From contig CADACB010000007.1 in NCBI GenBank assembly GCA_902786345.1, positions 86,195-150,194 on the forward strand: DNA of 64,000 nt, read 5' to 3'. The notes beneath the pieces are model-generated. The model did not search any database. It saw only the letters and a list, made by a program, of their open reading frames with translations, and was not told where the DNA came from. This document shows, one piece after another, positions 1 to 7,226 of the stretch. Source of the DNA: an uncultured Ruminococcus sp. Its GTDB lineage: Bacteria; Bacillota; Clostridia; Oscillospirales; Acutalibacteraceae. Position numbers and translations under genes: made by a program. Each line of letters starts with the position of its first letter. The stretch's first letter is position 1.

Positions 1-149
1 AACATAGAACCGTGTTCGCTAAATGCAAATGCTTTCATCCCAAATGATTTTGCCATATCAACATAATCGTGAAAGTCGGTTATACTATCTATATTTGTTA
101 TGCCATTACTTAACATAGTATGAATATGATACGGAGTATAGTTATTCAT
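1..149 (-). CDS. DNA polymerase III alpha subunit, N-terminal PHP fragment (runs off the window)
   Basis: Only the first 49 codons are present; the gene continues past base 1. The start of the protein contains YHIHTMLSNG followed by a segment ending FAFSEHGSM. This is the beginning of the PHP domain that opens DnaE/PolC-type replicative polymerases (H-x-H metal ligands, then the T/SEHG motif). The ATG shares a base with the stop codon of the upstream nuclease (TAATG), so the two are probably translationally coupled. It is the replicative polymerase of the phage replication block. The polymerase subtype cannot be decided from this fragment. Confidence 0.85.
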   Translation of the reverse strand, partial: MNNYTPYHIHTMLSNGITNIDSITDFHDYVDMAKSFGMKAFAFSEHGSM

Positions 150-942
150 TATGTATTCACCTGTTCTTGCATATTTTTATATTCGCAGCTACTTCTAAAA
201 TTACATAAGTTGTGGCAATAAAAATAATCTTGTGTTGGTTCATATTCATTTTCGGACTCTATGATTTTTAAAGTATCCTTAAACCATTTAATAGTCTTGT
301 CATAATCATCTTTTGAAAATTGTATCGTAGCAAATTTGCCACCATCTTTAAAATGATTCCAAGTGATTTCCTTTGGAAATTCCCCATACATTTGATAAAC
401 AGCGTGGCAGTATAGATACATTTGTTTTTTATACAATTCAAAACCTTGTAATGAATTTTTCTTTACCTCGCCATTTTGTTTGAATGGATATTCAGAGCTT
501 TTGTGGTCGATAATTATAATCTTGTTATCTCTTTTATCTCTCAATAACAAATCAATATATCCGATAAAGTCATATTCATCAAGTTTAAACTTCACTTCTT
601 TTTCTACGCCGAGAATTTCATAATCTTTTAACCAATCAATATCAAGACTTGCAAAATAATCAGCTAACAACATATATGTCTTATCCATTGTTGATTGCTT
701 AGTTTTATAAAATACATTGTTGTCGTAATTATCTATGTAGTATTGTAACGAATCTTCTACCTTTAGTTCGCCACTAAATATTTTTGCTAAAATATCGTGT
801 ACAAAACTTCCGACTTCTGCATAGTAATTCCCCTCTGATAGATATAAATTGTCATCATTTATAACATAATCAAGGTAAAATTCATATTTACAATGTCCGA
901 AACAAGTTGTTCGAGAATACGACCATCTTGTTTTTCTTTCAT
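149..942 (-). CDS. Cas4/RecB-like PD-(D/E)XK nuclease with an apparent one-base frameshift near its start
   Basis: The open frame with a normal start begins only at 688, but protein-like sequence in the same frame continues upstream to about 930 (WSYSRTTCFGHCKYEFYLDY, then a helix with GSFVHDIL). Downstream come GYIDLLL, the catalytic IIIIDHKSS, the QMYLYCHAV helix and a C-terminal cysteine group CHNLCNFRSSC. This is the Cas4/AddB-like layout with a likely Fe-S cluster. No start codon opens the upstream part in frame. An ATG at 942 with a good upstream region would do so if the A5 run at 931-935 had one more A. The gene sits between primase and polymerase and probably acts in recombination or end processing. 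It may be a real frameshift, a base-calling error or use of an unusual start. Confidence 0.7.
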
Positions 943-965
943 TATTTTCTAATTTATTTATATCC

Positions 966-1973
966 TCACACCACCTTTTTTTTATTCAAATACAATTCTT
1001 CCCAAATATCGTATCCGCAATCTACGGGTGCGTTTTTTGTTTCTATGCCGCCAAGCAAATTATCATAATCTTCAATAATAAATACATTGGTTATTTTTCG
1101 TAATCTATCAATGTTCTGCTTAATTTCGCCTTTATGATAATCTACATCCGTATCATAAGCAAAAACTACATTCACTCTTAATTTAATTAATAGGTTAATT
1201 TGTTCGGGTGTTAATGTATGTTTTTCTGCGGAAACACAATTTTTATATCCCCAACCATACGCTTTCATAACGCTTTTAATTGATTCAAAAATTATTATTT
1301 CATTCTTTTCTTTAATATATGGCAAAGTCAGTTCCAGACTTTGAAAATAGTCCATAACTCCAACGGAATAATAATTAATATATTTAGGAAGTTTCAAATT
1401 TTTGTAATTTTTATATCTTGTTCTACCTTTAATATTTATCAATTTTTTGTTCATATCATATACAGGATATACAATTCGATTACTTATTGTATCTACTCTT
1501 ATACCAAACAAATCAATCATTTCTTGACTTATACCCTCGTCTAACCATTCTGTAATTTGCTCTTTTGCAAATTTAGTAATAGCTGTTTCCGGTAATACTT
1601 CGTGAACTATTTGCTGCTTTTCTTTTTGCTGAAAAAAACGCTGCCATTTCCTTAATAAGATAATAGTTTCTGATTGACACATCTTACTCATATCAATATT
1701 TGCAAGGCTGGCAGCTTTTTTTACAGCTTCTTCAAATGATAGTTTTTCAAAATTGATTAAATATCCTATCATTCCACCGGATTTACCGCAAGAGAAACAA
1801 TGACAAGAATTAGTTTTGGGCGAGAAACATAAAGATGCAGTATTATCTATATGTAAGGGACAATGAGCGAAATAATTATCGCCTTGTTGTTTGAGTTCTA
1901 AAACTTGTTCAGCGTAAGATAATAGGTCAGCATTTTTATTGATTTCAATTAAAACTTCATCATCAAAATTCAT
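966..1973 (-). CDS. dnaG: DnaG-like DNA primase
   Basis: The 335-residue protein begins with a CHC2 zinc-binding domain (C38, H41, C59, C62 in CPLH and CFSC) followed by GGMIGYLINFEKLSF, as in DnaG. The middle and C-terminal parts contain TOPRIM-like strands (IIIFESIKSVMKAYGWG, then VVFAYDTDVDYHKG). It is much shorter than bacterial DnaG and lacks the helicase-binding domain, which is usual for phage primases. It would make RNA primers for the polymerase encoded two genes downstream. The replicative helicase lies directly upstream. Confidence 0.85.
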   Translation of the reverse strand: MNFDDEVLIEINKNADLLSYAEQVLELKQQGDNYFAHCPLHIDNTASLCFSPKTNSCHCFSCGKSGGMIGYLINFEKLSFEEAVKKAASLANIDMSKMCQSETIILLRKWQRFFQQKEKQQIVHEVLPETAITKFAKEQITEWLDEGISQEMIDLFGIRVDTISNRIVYPVYDMNKKLINIKGRTRYKNYKNLKLPKYINYYSVGVMDYFQSLELTLPYIKEKNEIIIFESIKSVMKAYGWGYKNCVSAEKHTLTPEQINLLIKLRVNVVFAYDTDVDYHKGEIKQNIDRLRKITNVFIIEDYDNLLGGIETKNAPVDCGYDIWEELYLNKKKVV

Positions 1974-1993
1974 TGACCCTATCCTCCTACAAA

Positions 1994-3343
1994 TTAAAAC
2001 TTGTTACTTTTTTCGTGCTGTTCAGCCTCTACTATTGTCATTGTTTCACCGCTGAAAATGAAATCTATATAATCATTTTCATCATCAGGTTGCATTTGCT
2101 GTCCTAAACGATTAACATAGATTTTTGCGTATGTATTACCACAAGACATTCCATCATTTGCTATCATTTCTTGTGTTTTATAGTCCCATTTAATGCCAAC
2201 TGACAAATACCTATTGATTTTATCACTATCCGCAACTTCGCCCATTCTATTTAATTGGCAAGCCGAAAGTACAGCTAAATCCAATTCGCCAGCGATTTTA
2301 TTTTTCAGAAAATCACATTTCGCACCTAAAATGTTGTAGTTATCACTCGTAGATGTTTCATTGGATTTAATGTAATCAAATACTACAAATGTTAATCCCA
2401 TTTTGTATTTCAACATCTTGCAAATTGAGTACATTTTTTCATTGGTCATATTCGGGTCATAGATATGTACAAATGGTTGTTCTTTTAACCATTTAATACA
2501 GCTTGCGATTTTTTGTGCTTCCTCATTAGAATATTTACCATTCTTAATTCTTTTTACTTCTATACCTGTAATGTGTGAAATTAGTCTTTCGGTATAAAGT
2601 CTTGTTTGCATTTCAGTATCAATAACTAATGTAGGCACTCCGTTTCTCAACTTATGTACAACTTCATTCATTAAAAAAACGGATTTACCACGCTTATATT
2701 TCGCCTGAATTACAACTAATTCGCCTGTTTCATAAGTGAAGTAATCATTAAAGATGTTATATTTCGAGGGAATACCATAAATCCCATTTTCCGACCTTCG
2801 GCTACATATTTCCTCCCAAATGCTATCTATATCCTCACCCAAAGTATGTATCTCTGTATTAGATATATATTTTTGGGTGAGTTTTTCAAGAGCTTCATAT
2901 ACATTATTGTTGAGAATATCAAGACTTTCGTTTTTCTTTTTGAAACAAGAGTCAGAAAGTTTATTTAGTATTTTAACTAAATCACGCTTAAAAGCTAATG
3001 TAACTACGCTATTTGCAAGCATTTGATATTCTTCTAATGTATTTCGTGCGGTTTCTTTGTATAACTCCAAACAGTCTTGAATAGACGGTAGGTTATACTT
3101 TTCTAATTCTTTTATTACACCCGGATGACTTTGCAATTTATTTGATACATTGTAAGCATCAATATTAGTTATTCCCTCTTTGCTTAACTCTTTAATAGCC
3201 CAATAAATACAAGAGTTTTCGGAGTTTGCAAAATAATTAGGCTGCAAATAATCACTATGTAAAATATAATCCGGATGTTCTATCAGCGTTCCAATAATAC
3301 CACTTTCTGATTGAATATCAGACAACTCTTTAATATCTGTCAT
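1994..3343 (-). CDS. dnaB: Replicative DnaB-family helicase
   Basis: The protein has 449 residues. The N-terminal helical domain starts QSESGIIGTLIEHPDY, typical of DnaB. A RecA-like ATPase domain follows with Walker A AKYKRGKS (214-221), Walker B VVFDYIKS near residue 322 and an AVLSACQLNR segment that matches the DnaB H3/H4 region. The Walker A is slightly divergent from GxxxxGKT but keeps GKS. Its start overlaps the stop of the next upstream gene by four bases. It is the fork helicase of the phage replisome. Confidence 0.87.
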   Translation of the reverse strand: MTDIKELSDIQSESGIIGTLIEHPDYILHSDYLQPNYFANSENSCIYWAIKELSKEGITNIDAYNVSNKLQSHPGVIKELEKYNLPSIQDCLELYKETARNTLEEYQMLANSVVTLAFKRDLVKILNKLSDSCFKKKNESLDILNNNVYEALEKLTQKYISNTEIHTLGEDIDSIWEEICSRRSENGIYGIPSKYNIFNDYFTYETGELVVIQAKYKRGKSVFLMNEVVHKLRNGVPTLVIDTEMQTRLYTERLISHITGIEVKRIKNGKYSNEEAQKIASCIKWLKEQPFVHIYDPNMTNEKMYSICKMLKYKMGLTFVVFDYIKSNETSTSDNYNILGAKCDFLKNKIAGELDLAVLSACQLNRMGEVADSDKINRYLSVGIKWDYKTQEMIANDGMSCGNTYAKIYVNRLGQQMQPDDENDYIDFIFSGETMTIVEAEQHEKSNKF

Positions 3344-3861
3344 TTCTTACCCCCTAAAATACTACTAAAACCTGATGGCTTTTGTTTAATAGTGAATTTA
3401 GGAGTATTAGAACTATCAGCAGTTGTAAACTCATTTATTTTCTTTGTTACTTTTGTTTCAATCTGCTGTTTTTTATAGGCTACCTTGATTTCTTCTCTAT
3501 CTACATAGTATTTAAAACCGCCGGGAAACCGTAAATTCATTTTATGTTTAACTACATAATCAAATACAAATACGAGATAATCTGAGGGAATATCTCTCGA
3601 AAGGAGTTCATTTAAGCATTGAAACAACTGACCATAGTTTACAGTTTTACTAATATATGTTATCCAACCTTTTTTTATATACTGTAAATCCGCTTTTGCT
3701 TTTTCGTCTTTAAACTCAACTGCCCTTTGCTTATCCAAACAATCGGCATGATAATATTTTGTTCTACCAATAATTTTATAATTATCTGTGCTAATATCAA
3801 TCTGATGATTATAAGGGCAATCGGCAAATCTGCAAGTTCTAATGTCAGTTTTCTTTGCCAT
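3340..3861 (-). CDS. Uncharacterised protein with an N-terminal Cys/His group; possible helicase-loading factor
   Basis: The protein has 173 residues. The N-terminus carries C10, C15 and a later HADC motif that could bind a metal. The middle is helical and the tail is basic and glycine-rich, ending SSILGGKK. I do not recognise the family. It lies between the HD hydrolase and the DnaB helicase and overlaps the helicase by four bases. That is where many phages encode a helicase loader, so the suggestion rests on position only. Confidence 0.55.
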   Translation of the reverse strand: MAKKTDIRTCRFADCPYNHQIDISTDNYKIIGRTKYYHADCLDKQRAVEFKDEKAKADLQYIKKGWITYISKTVNYGQLFQCLNELLSRDIPSDYLVFVFDYVVKHKMNLRFPGGFKYYVDREEIKVAYKKQQIETKVTKKINEFTTADSSNTPKFTIKQKPSGFSSILGGKK

Positions 3862-3862
3862 T

Positions 3863-4480
3863 TCATTCCTCCTTTTCGACTAAATAAGTTGATTCTAAAT
3901 CTGCTAAATGCAATGCAAGAACGAATGGGTATTTATGAATAGCGGTACTCAAAACATTCCAATTTTCTTTCGGTTCTGTGAATCCCATGTGCCAACGAAT
4001 AGCGTATCTTTCAACTGATTGTAATTCAATGTAGTTTTCAGCCATCATAACAGATTTTTCGCCATGCCCGTATGGTATCTTATCATCAACTGTATAGGCA
4101 GGTACAGTTTCCCAATCATAGCGACCATTGCTATCTGATTTTGTACCGTGTTCGTTATAAACCTTCTTATTTTTCATTTCTACTGTATAATAGTAGGTTT
4201 TGCATAAATCGTGAAGTAGTGCGGCAATAATGATGTTTTCAGGTGTAACATTACATTTTTCTACCCACAATTTATCATCGAATTTACTTTTGAGACGGTC
4301 ATAAACATTAAGAGTATGCTCTAATAGTCCTCCCTCGTGACAAGAATGATACCTTGTCGAAGCCGGTGCGGTATAGAAGTCAGACTTTCTAATAAACAAA
4401 ATCAATTCCTCTATACCTTCCCTATCAGTGCTTCTTAATAACTGTTCAAACCTCTCTACATTAGGGTTTGTTGTTTCCAT
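3863..4480 (-). CDS. HD-domain phosphohydrolase
   Basis: The protein has 205 residues with HEGGLLEHT, then AALLHDLCK (H90-D91) and a late conserved Asp in LADLEST, the metal-binding pattern of HD-superfamily hydrolases. Such proteins in phage replication modules are often nucleotide or nucleic-acid 3'-5' hydrolases; the substrate cannot be read from sequence. It starts two bases after the SSB stop and is followed closely by the zinc-motif protein, so it belongs to the replication operon. Confidence 0.75.
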   Translation of the reverse strand: METTNPNVERFEQLLRSTDREGIEELILFIRKSDFYTAPASTRYHSCHEGGLLEHTLNVYDRLKSKFDDKLWVEKCNVTPENIIIAALLHDLCKTYYYTVEMKNKKVYNEHGTKSDSNGRYDWETVPAYTVDDKIPYGHGEKSVMMAENYIELQSVERYAIRWHMGFTEPKENWNVLSTAIHKYPFVLALHLADLESTYLVEKEE

Positions 4481-4482
4481 AA

Positions 4483-4908
4483 TTAAAATGGCAAATCGTC
4501 ATCCTGCGGAGTTTCTTCTTCCGCAGCTTTCTTTGTATTTGCTTTAGAAGTCTTTGCCGCTGACTTCTTATTAGATGTAGTATTACTATTGCTATCTGGA
4601 ACATCAAATGCGAAAATCGCATAATTTGTATAGCCCTTTTTGGTTTCGTGATTATAAGGAGTGGTAACTTCAAAGTTCACAACTTGAATAGTAATACCCT
4701 TTTCGGTTATATCGAGAGTTTGTGCTTTTTCATGTGCCGAACCAATCAATCGAACAAAACCATCCTGAAAATCTGTTTCATAACCGTCACCATCTGGTCG
4801 CTTTTTACTTGTGCTGATTTTTGCAACCGAATATTTTCCTTTGTTTTCTACCGACCAAAGACGAGCGTAACCGCCACGTCCTTCTGAATCTCTTTGTCTA
4901 AGTCCCAT
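4483..4908 (-). CDS. ssb: Single-stranded DNA-binding protein (SSB-like)
   Basis: The protein has 141 residues. The N-terminal half reads as an OB-fold of beta strands (YARLWSVENKGKYSVAKIST and later strands). A Ser/Thr/Lys/Ala-rich linker follows, and the protein ends with the acidic tip DDDLPF that SSB proteins use to recruit partners. It is immediately downstream of the annealing protein and upstream of the HD hydrolase. The OB-fold is divergent from bacterial SSB, but the tail and neighbourhood make the assignment good. Confidence 0.8.
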   Translation of the reverse strand: MGLRQRDSEGRGGYARLWSVENKGKYSVAKISTSKKRPDGDGYETDFQDGFVRLIGSAHEKAQTLDITEKGITIQVVNFEVTTPYNHETKKGYTNYAIFAFDVPDSNSNTTSNKKSAAKTSKANTKKAAEEETPQDDDLPF

Positions 4909-4919
4909 ATTTTTCTCCT

Positions 4920-5552
4920 TTACTTTCTTACTGCCATCAATTTTGCTCTTAATGTTTCAAGTATTTTCATATCATCAATATTAGATACTTTGCCTGTAAT
5001 TGTTTCACTATCCATATGCGGATTTGCTTCTCGCTCTGCTTCAACACATAACTCAATAGACTTTGTTTTTGCTTTATCCGAAAGAGCAGATTTCTTTTTT
5101 GCAAGTTCCTTGATTTCCTCTTGTAATTCCATAATTCTGGAAAGTTCTTCGGGTAAATCTTCACCTTCATAAATGTAAAGCCCAAGACCGTGCATAGCAA
5201 GAGTTTTTACAAGACAACGCTTCAACGATTTATTAGCATCAACAGATGTAATATTATCTGCTGGAATAGATTTATTTTTAAAGTCCATAATTGCAAGAAC
5301 TTCTGTATGTGAAATATTTTCAATAGTAACACAAACTTTTACCCAGCCAGTTTTCCCGTCATCGTGCCAAAATCTTGTATTACCTTTATCATCCATAATT
5401 TGAGGAATAATCTCATATGTAGTATCTGGGTACTTCTTTTTTACTTCAGCCCAAGCTGAAGCCCACGACAAATACTTTAAATTTCCTTTTTCCTTAATCT
5501 TATTCGATACATCGACATTATTAAGTGTTTCAAAAATGCTTTTTTCTGACAT
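4920..5552 (-). CDS. Single-strand annealing recombinase of the DUF1071 (Rad52/Sak-like) type
   Basis: I take ATG at 5552 because AGAAAGGAAAATTTA precedes it; an upstream in-frame ATG at 5615 lacks a convincing site. The 210-residue protein has the DUF1071 pattern KYLSWASAWAEVKKKYPD followed by GWVKVCVTI, and then SVDANKSLKRCLVKTLAMHGLG. A charged coiled-coil C-terminus follows. These proteins anneal complementary single strands in phage recombination and usually work with an exonuclease and SSB. The SSB gene is next downstream, and the Cas4-like nuclease lies further along. Confidence 0.82.
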   Translation of the reverse strand: MSEKSIFETLNNVDVSNKIKEKGNLKYLSWASAWAEVKKKYPDTTYEIIPQIMDDKGNTRFWHDDGKTGWVKVCVTIENISHTEVLAIMDFKNKSIPADNITSVDANKSLKRCLVKTLAMHGLGLYIYEGEDLPEELSRIMELQEEIKELAKKKSALSDKAKTKSIELCVEAEREANPHMDSETITGKVSNIDDMKILETLRAKLMAVRK

Positions 5553-5666
5553 TAAATTTTCCTTTCTACTAATTGTTTTTCTATTTGCTATTTTCACACA
5601 ATCATATAGCATCACTACCTATCTAAATGGAATATCTATGTTATCACTCAAAGAGTGTTATTTTGA
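5553..5666. other. Short intergenic gap
   Basis: A 114-base A+T-rich gap between the 109-residue protein and the annealing protein. It contains the inverted repeat CACTC-AAA-GAGTG near 5647-5659, without a T-run that would make it a clear terminator. No other feature was seen. Confidence 0.4.
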
Positions 5667-5996
5667 TTATTTTTTTCTATTTGCTATAAAAATGCAACCA
5701 TTCTGTATTAAATCGTTTAATACTCTAAATTGCAGACTTTCAAGAACAGATATATGACGAACACAATCACGCCAATAAAAGTACAACAAACCTTTAGCTT
5801 TTAATTTTAAAAAATCCTCAATACTTGTAACTTGTTTTCCTTTTGTATATAATCTTTTATTCTCTAAATATTCACTATATTTTTTCATTTTCTCGCAGCA
5901 TCGTTGTGTCAATGTTCCTTCACAGTGATATATAGTTGTACCATTTATGCGTTTATATAAAATAGAATTTTCACAATTTTTACAAGGTTTTATCAT
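5667..5996 (-). CDS. Small cysteine-motif protein of unknown function
   Basis: The protein has 109 residues. It starts PCKNCENSILY, with later HCEG and RCCEK, which could form a zinc site. The rest is helical with many Lys and Leu residues. I do not recognise it. It lies between the kinase-HD protein and the annealing protein in the same transcription direction. Confidence 0.6.
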   Translation of the reverse strand: MIKPCKNCENSILYKRINGTTIYHCEGTLTQRCCEKMKKYSEYLENKRLYTKGKQVTSIEDFLKLKAKGLLYFYWRDCVRHISVLESLQFRVLNDLIQNGCIFIANRKK

Positions 5997-6013
5997 AGAT
6001 ATATTCTCCTAAA

Positions 6014-6979
6014 TTAGTGTGCCGACAAATCTGCTTCGTGCAACAACATAACATCATTATAAAAATCTTCACCTAACATTTTTATATCTCTATTTAATAC
6101 TTTTGATGATTGTTTCCAGCTATTATATGGGTGCATATGATAATAAATCAGGTTAGATACATAAGTAATAATTTTAGGGTCAATAACATTCATATTATTC
6201 AGATATTGTAAAATGTTATAACTCCCAACACAATGATGCTGATAATAATGGCAATCACCATCATCTATACCTTTTGCATTTAGCTTTGTTTGTGTATCTA
6301 ATTTCCCGTTGTCGTGTAAAAGTGCTGCGACTAAAAGCCAAAAATCATTAGGTCTATGGTTTTGAATATATGTTCCTGTTTGTTCGCAATGTTCACCCAG
6401 CGTTAATGAATGATGTTTATTACATTGATTAAAGACATTTGCCCTTTCAAAGAAAGTTTTTATTGTATAATCATTCTTGTAAATATCTAATGAATTAAAA
6501 TTATAAAGAATTTCTGCAAACCCCTCTGAATAATTAGGCGGATTCCAATGCAATAACATCCTACGAATTATATCTTCCGGCACTTGTCTAACACGATTTT
6601 TATTACATTGTAAACAAGTCCGATATTCAGTTGCCATAACAATACATATAGGATAACAATTTATATGTTTAAGCTCCGATAGAAATTGTTTACGCAGTTT
6701 TGAACTTATATTTGTTGCATCGTAAATTGTATGAATGCCATCTATAAGGTCACACTTTATTCTTTTATGTAATTCGTTAAACAATTTATTATTATCGCCC
6801 TGTATAGATTCATCACCAAATAACTCTTTTCGCATATCATCTGATGAATGAATGTGTATTGGTTCTACTATTTTTTGACTATTATAAACTTGAATTTTGG
6901 ATGCTAATGAGCTTTTACCACTTCCGGGCAATCCACACATCATTATCATATAGGGCGATTCTTTACTATGAAAATACAT
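6014..6979 (-). CDS. Polynucleotide-kinase-like P-loop protein fused to an HD phosphohydrolase domain
   Basis: The protein has 321 residues. The N-terminal half is a P-loop kinase (GLPGSGKS at 16-23, then HSSDDMRKELFG and IYDATNIS), matching the polynucleotide kinase / AAA_33 pattern. The C-terminal half is an HD domain (LGEHCEQT, AALLHDNGKLDT, HHCVGSYNIL). Kinase plus phosphatase in one polypeptide is the layout of end-healing enzymes such as T4 Pnkp, with HD in place of the HAD phosphatase. An RNA ligase is encoded two genes upstream, so healing of cleaved RNA ends is a reasonable inference. Confidence 0.8.
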   Translation of the reverse strand: MYFHSKESPYMIMMCGLPGSGKSSLASKIQVYNSQKIVEPIHIHSSDDMRKELFGDESIQGDNNKLFNELHKRIKCDLIDGIHTIYDATNISSKLRKQFLSELKHINCYPICIVMATEYRTCLQCNKNRVRQVPEDIIRRMLLHWNPPNYSEGFAEILYNFNSLDIYKNDYTIKTFFERANVFNQCNKHHSLTLGEHCEQTGTYIQNHRPNDFWLLVAALLHDNGKLDTQTKLNAKGIDDGDCHYYQHHCVGSYNILQYLNNMNVIDPKIITYVSNLIYYHMHPYNSWKQSSKVLNRDIKMLGEDFYNDVMLLHEADLSAH

Positions 6980-6985
6980 TATTAG

Positions 6986-7222
6986 TTATCCCTCGTTCTC
7001 AGTTATATCAAGAAATTTATCCTTATTTTTAACCGCAACATTGCAATACTTATTTACATTGTCAATTCTTTCGGTTAGTGGCTTACTTTTGTCATTCAAT
7101 TTATCATAAACCGCTTTGCTTGCCGCATAAGCTCCTGCTTTCATACCTTTAAGATATTGTTTAGTTAGCATATCTTTTAGCATATCGTCTAACTTCTTAT
7201 CTGCTTCTGGTGAAAAATCCAT
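6986..7222 (-). CDS. Small helical protein of unknown function
   Basis: ATG at 7222 is preceded by AAAGGAGTAATAAT; a longer frame extends upstream inside the ligase gene without such a site. The 78-residue product begins MDFSPEADKKLDDMLKDML and is helical and charged. It lies four bases downstream of the RNA ligase stop and upstream of the kinase-HD protein, so it is inside the RNA-repair pair. No family recognised. Confidence 0.65.
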   Translation of the reverse strand: MDFSPEADKKLDDMLKDMLTKQYLKGMKAGAYAASKAVYDKLNDKSKPLTERIDNVNKYCNVAVKNKDKFLDITENEG

Positions 7223-7226
7223 ATTA

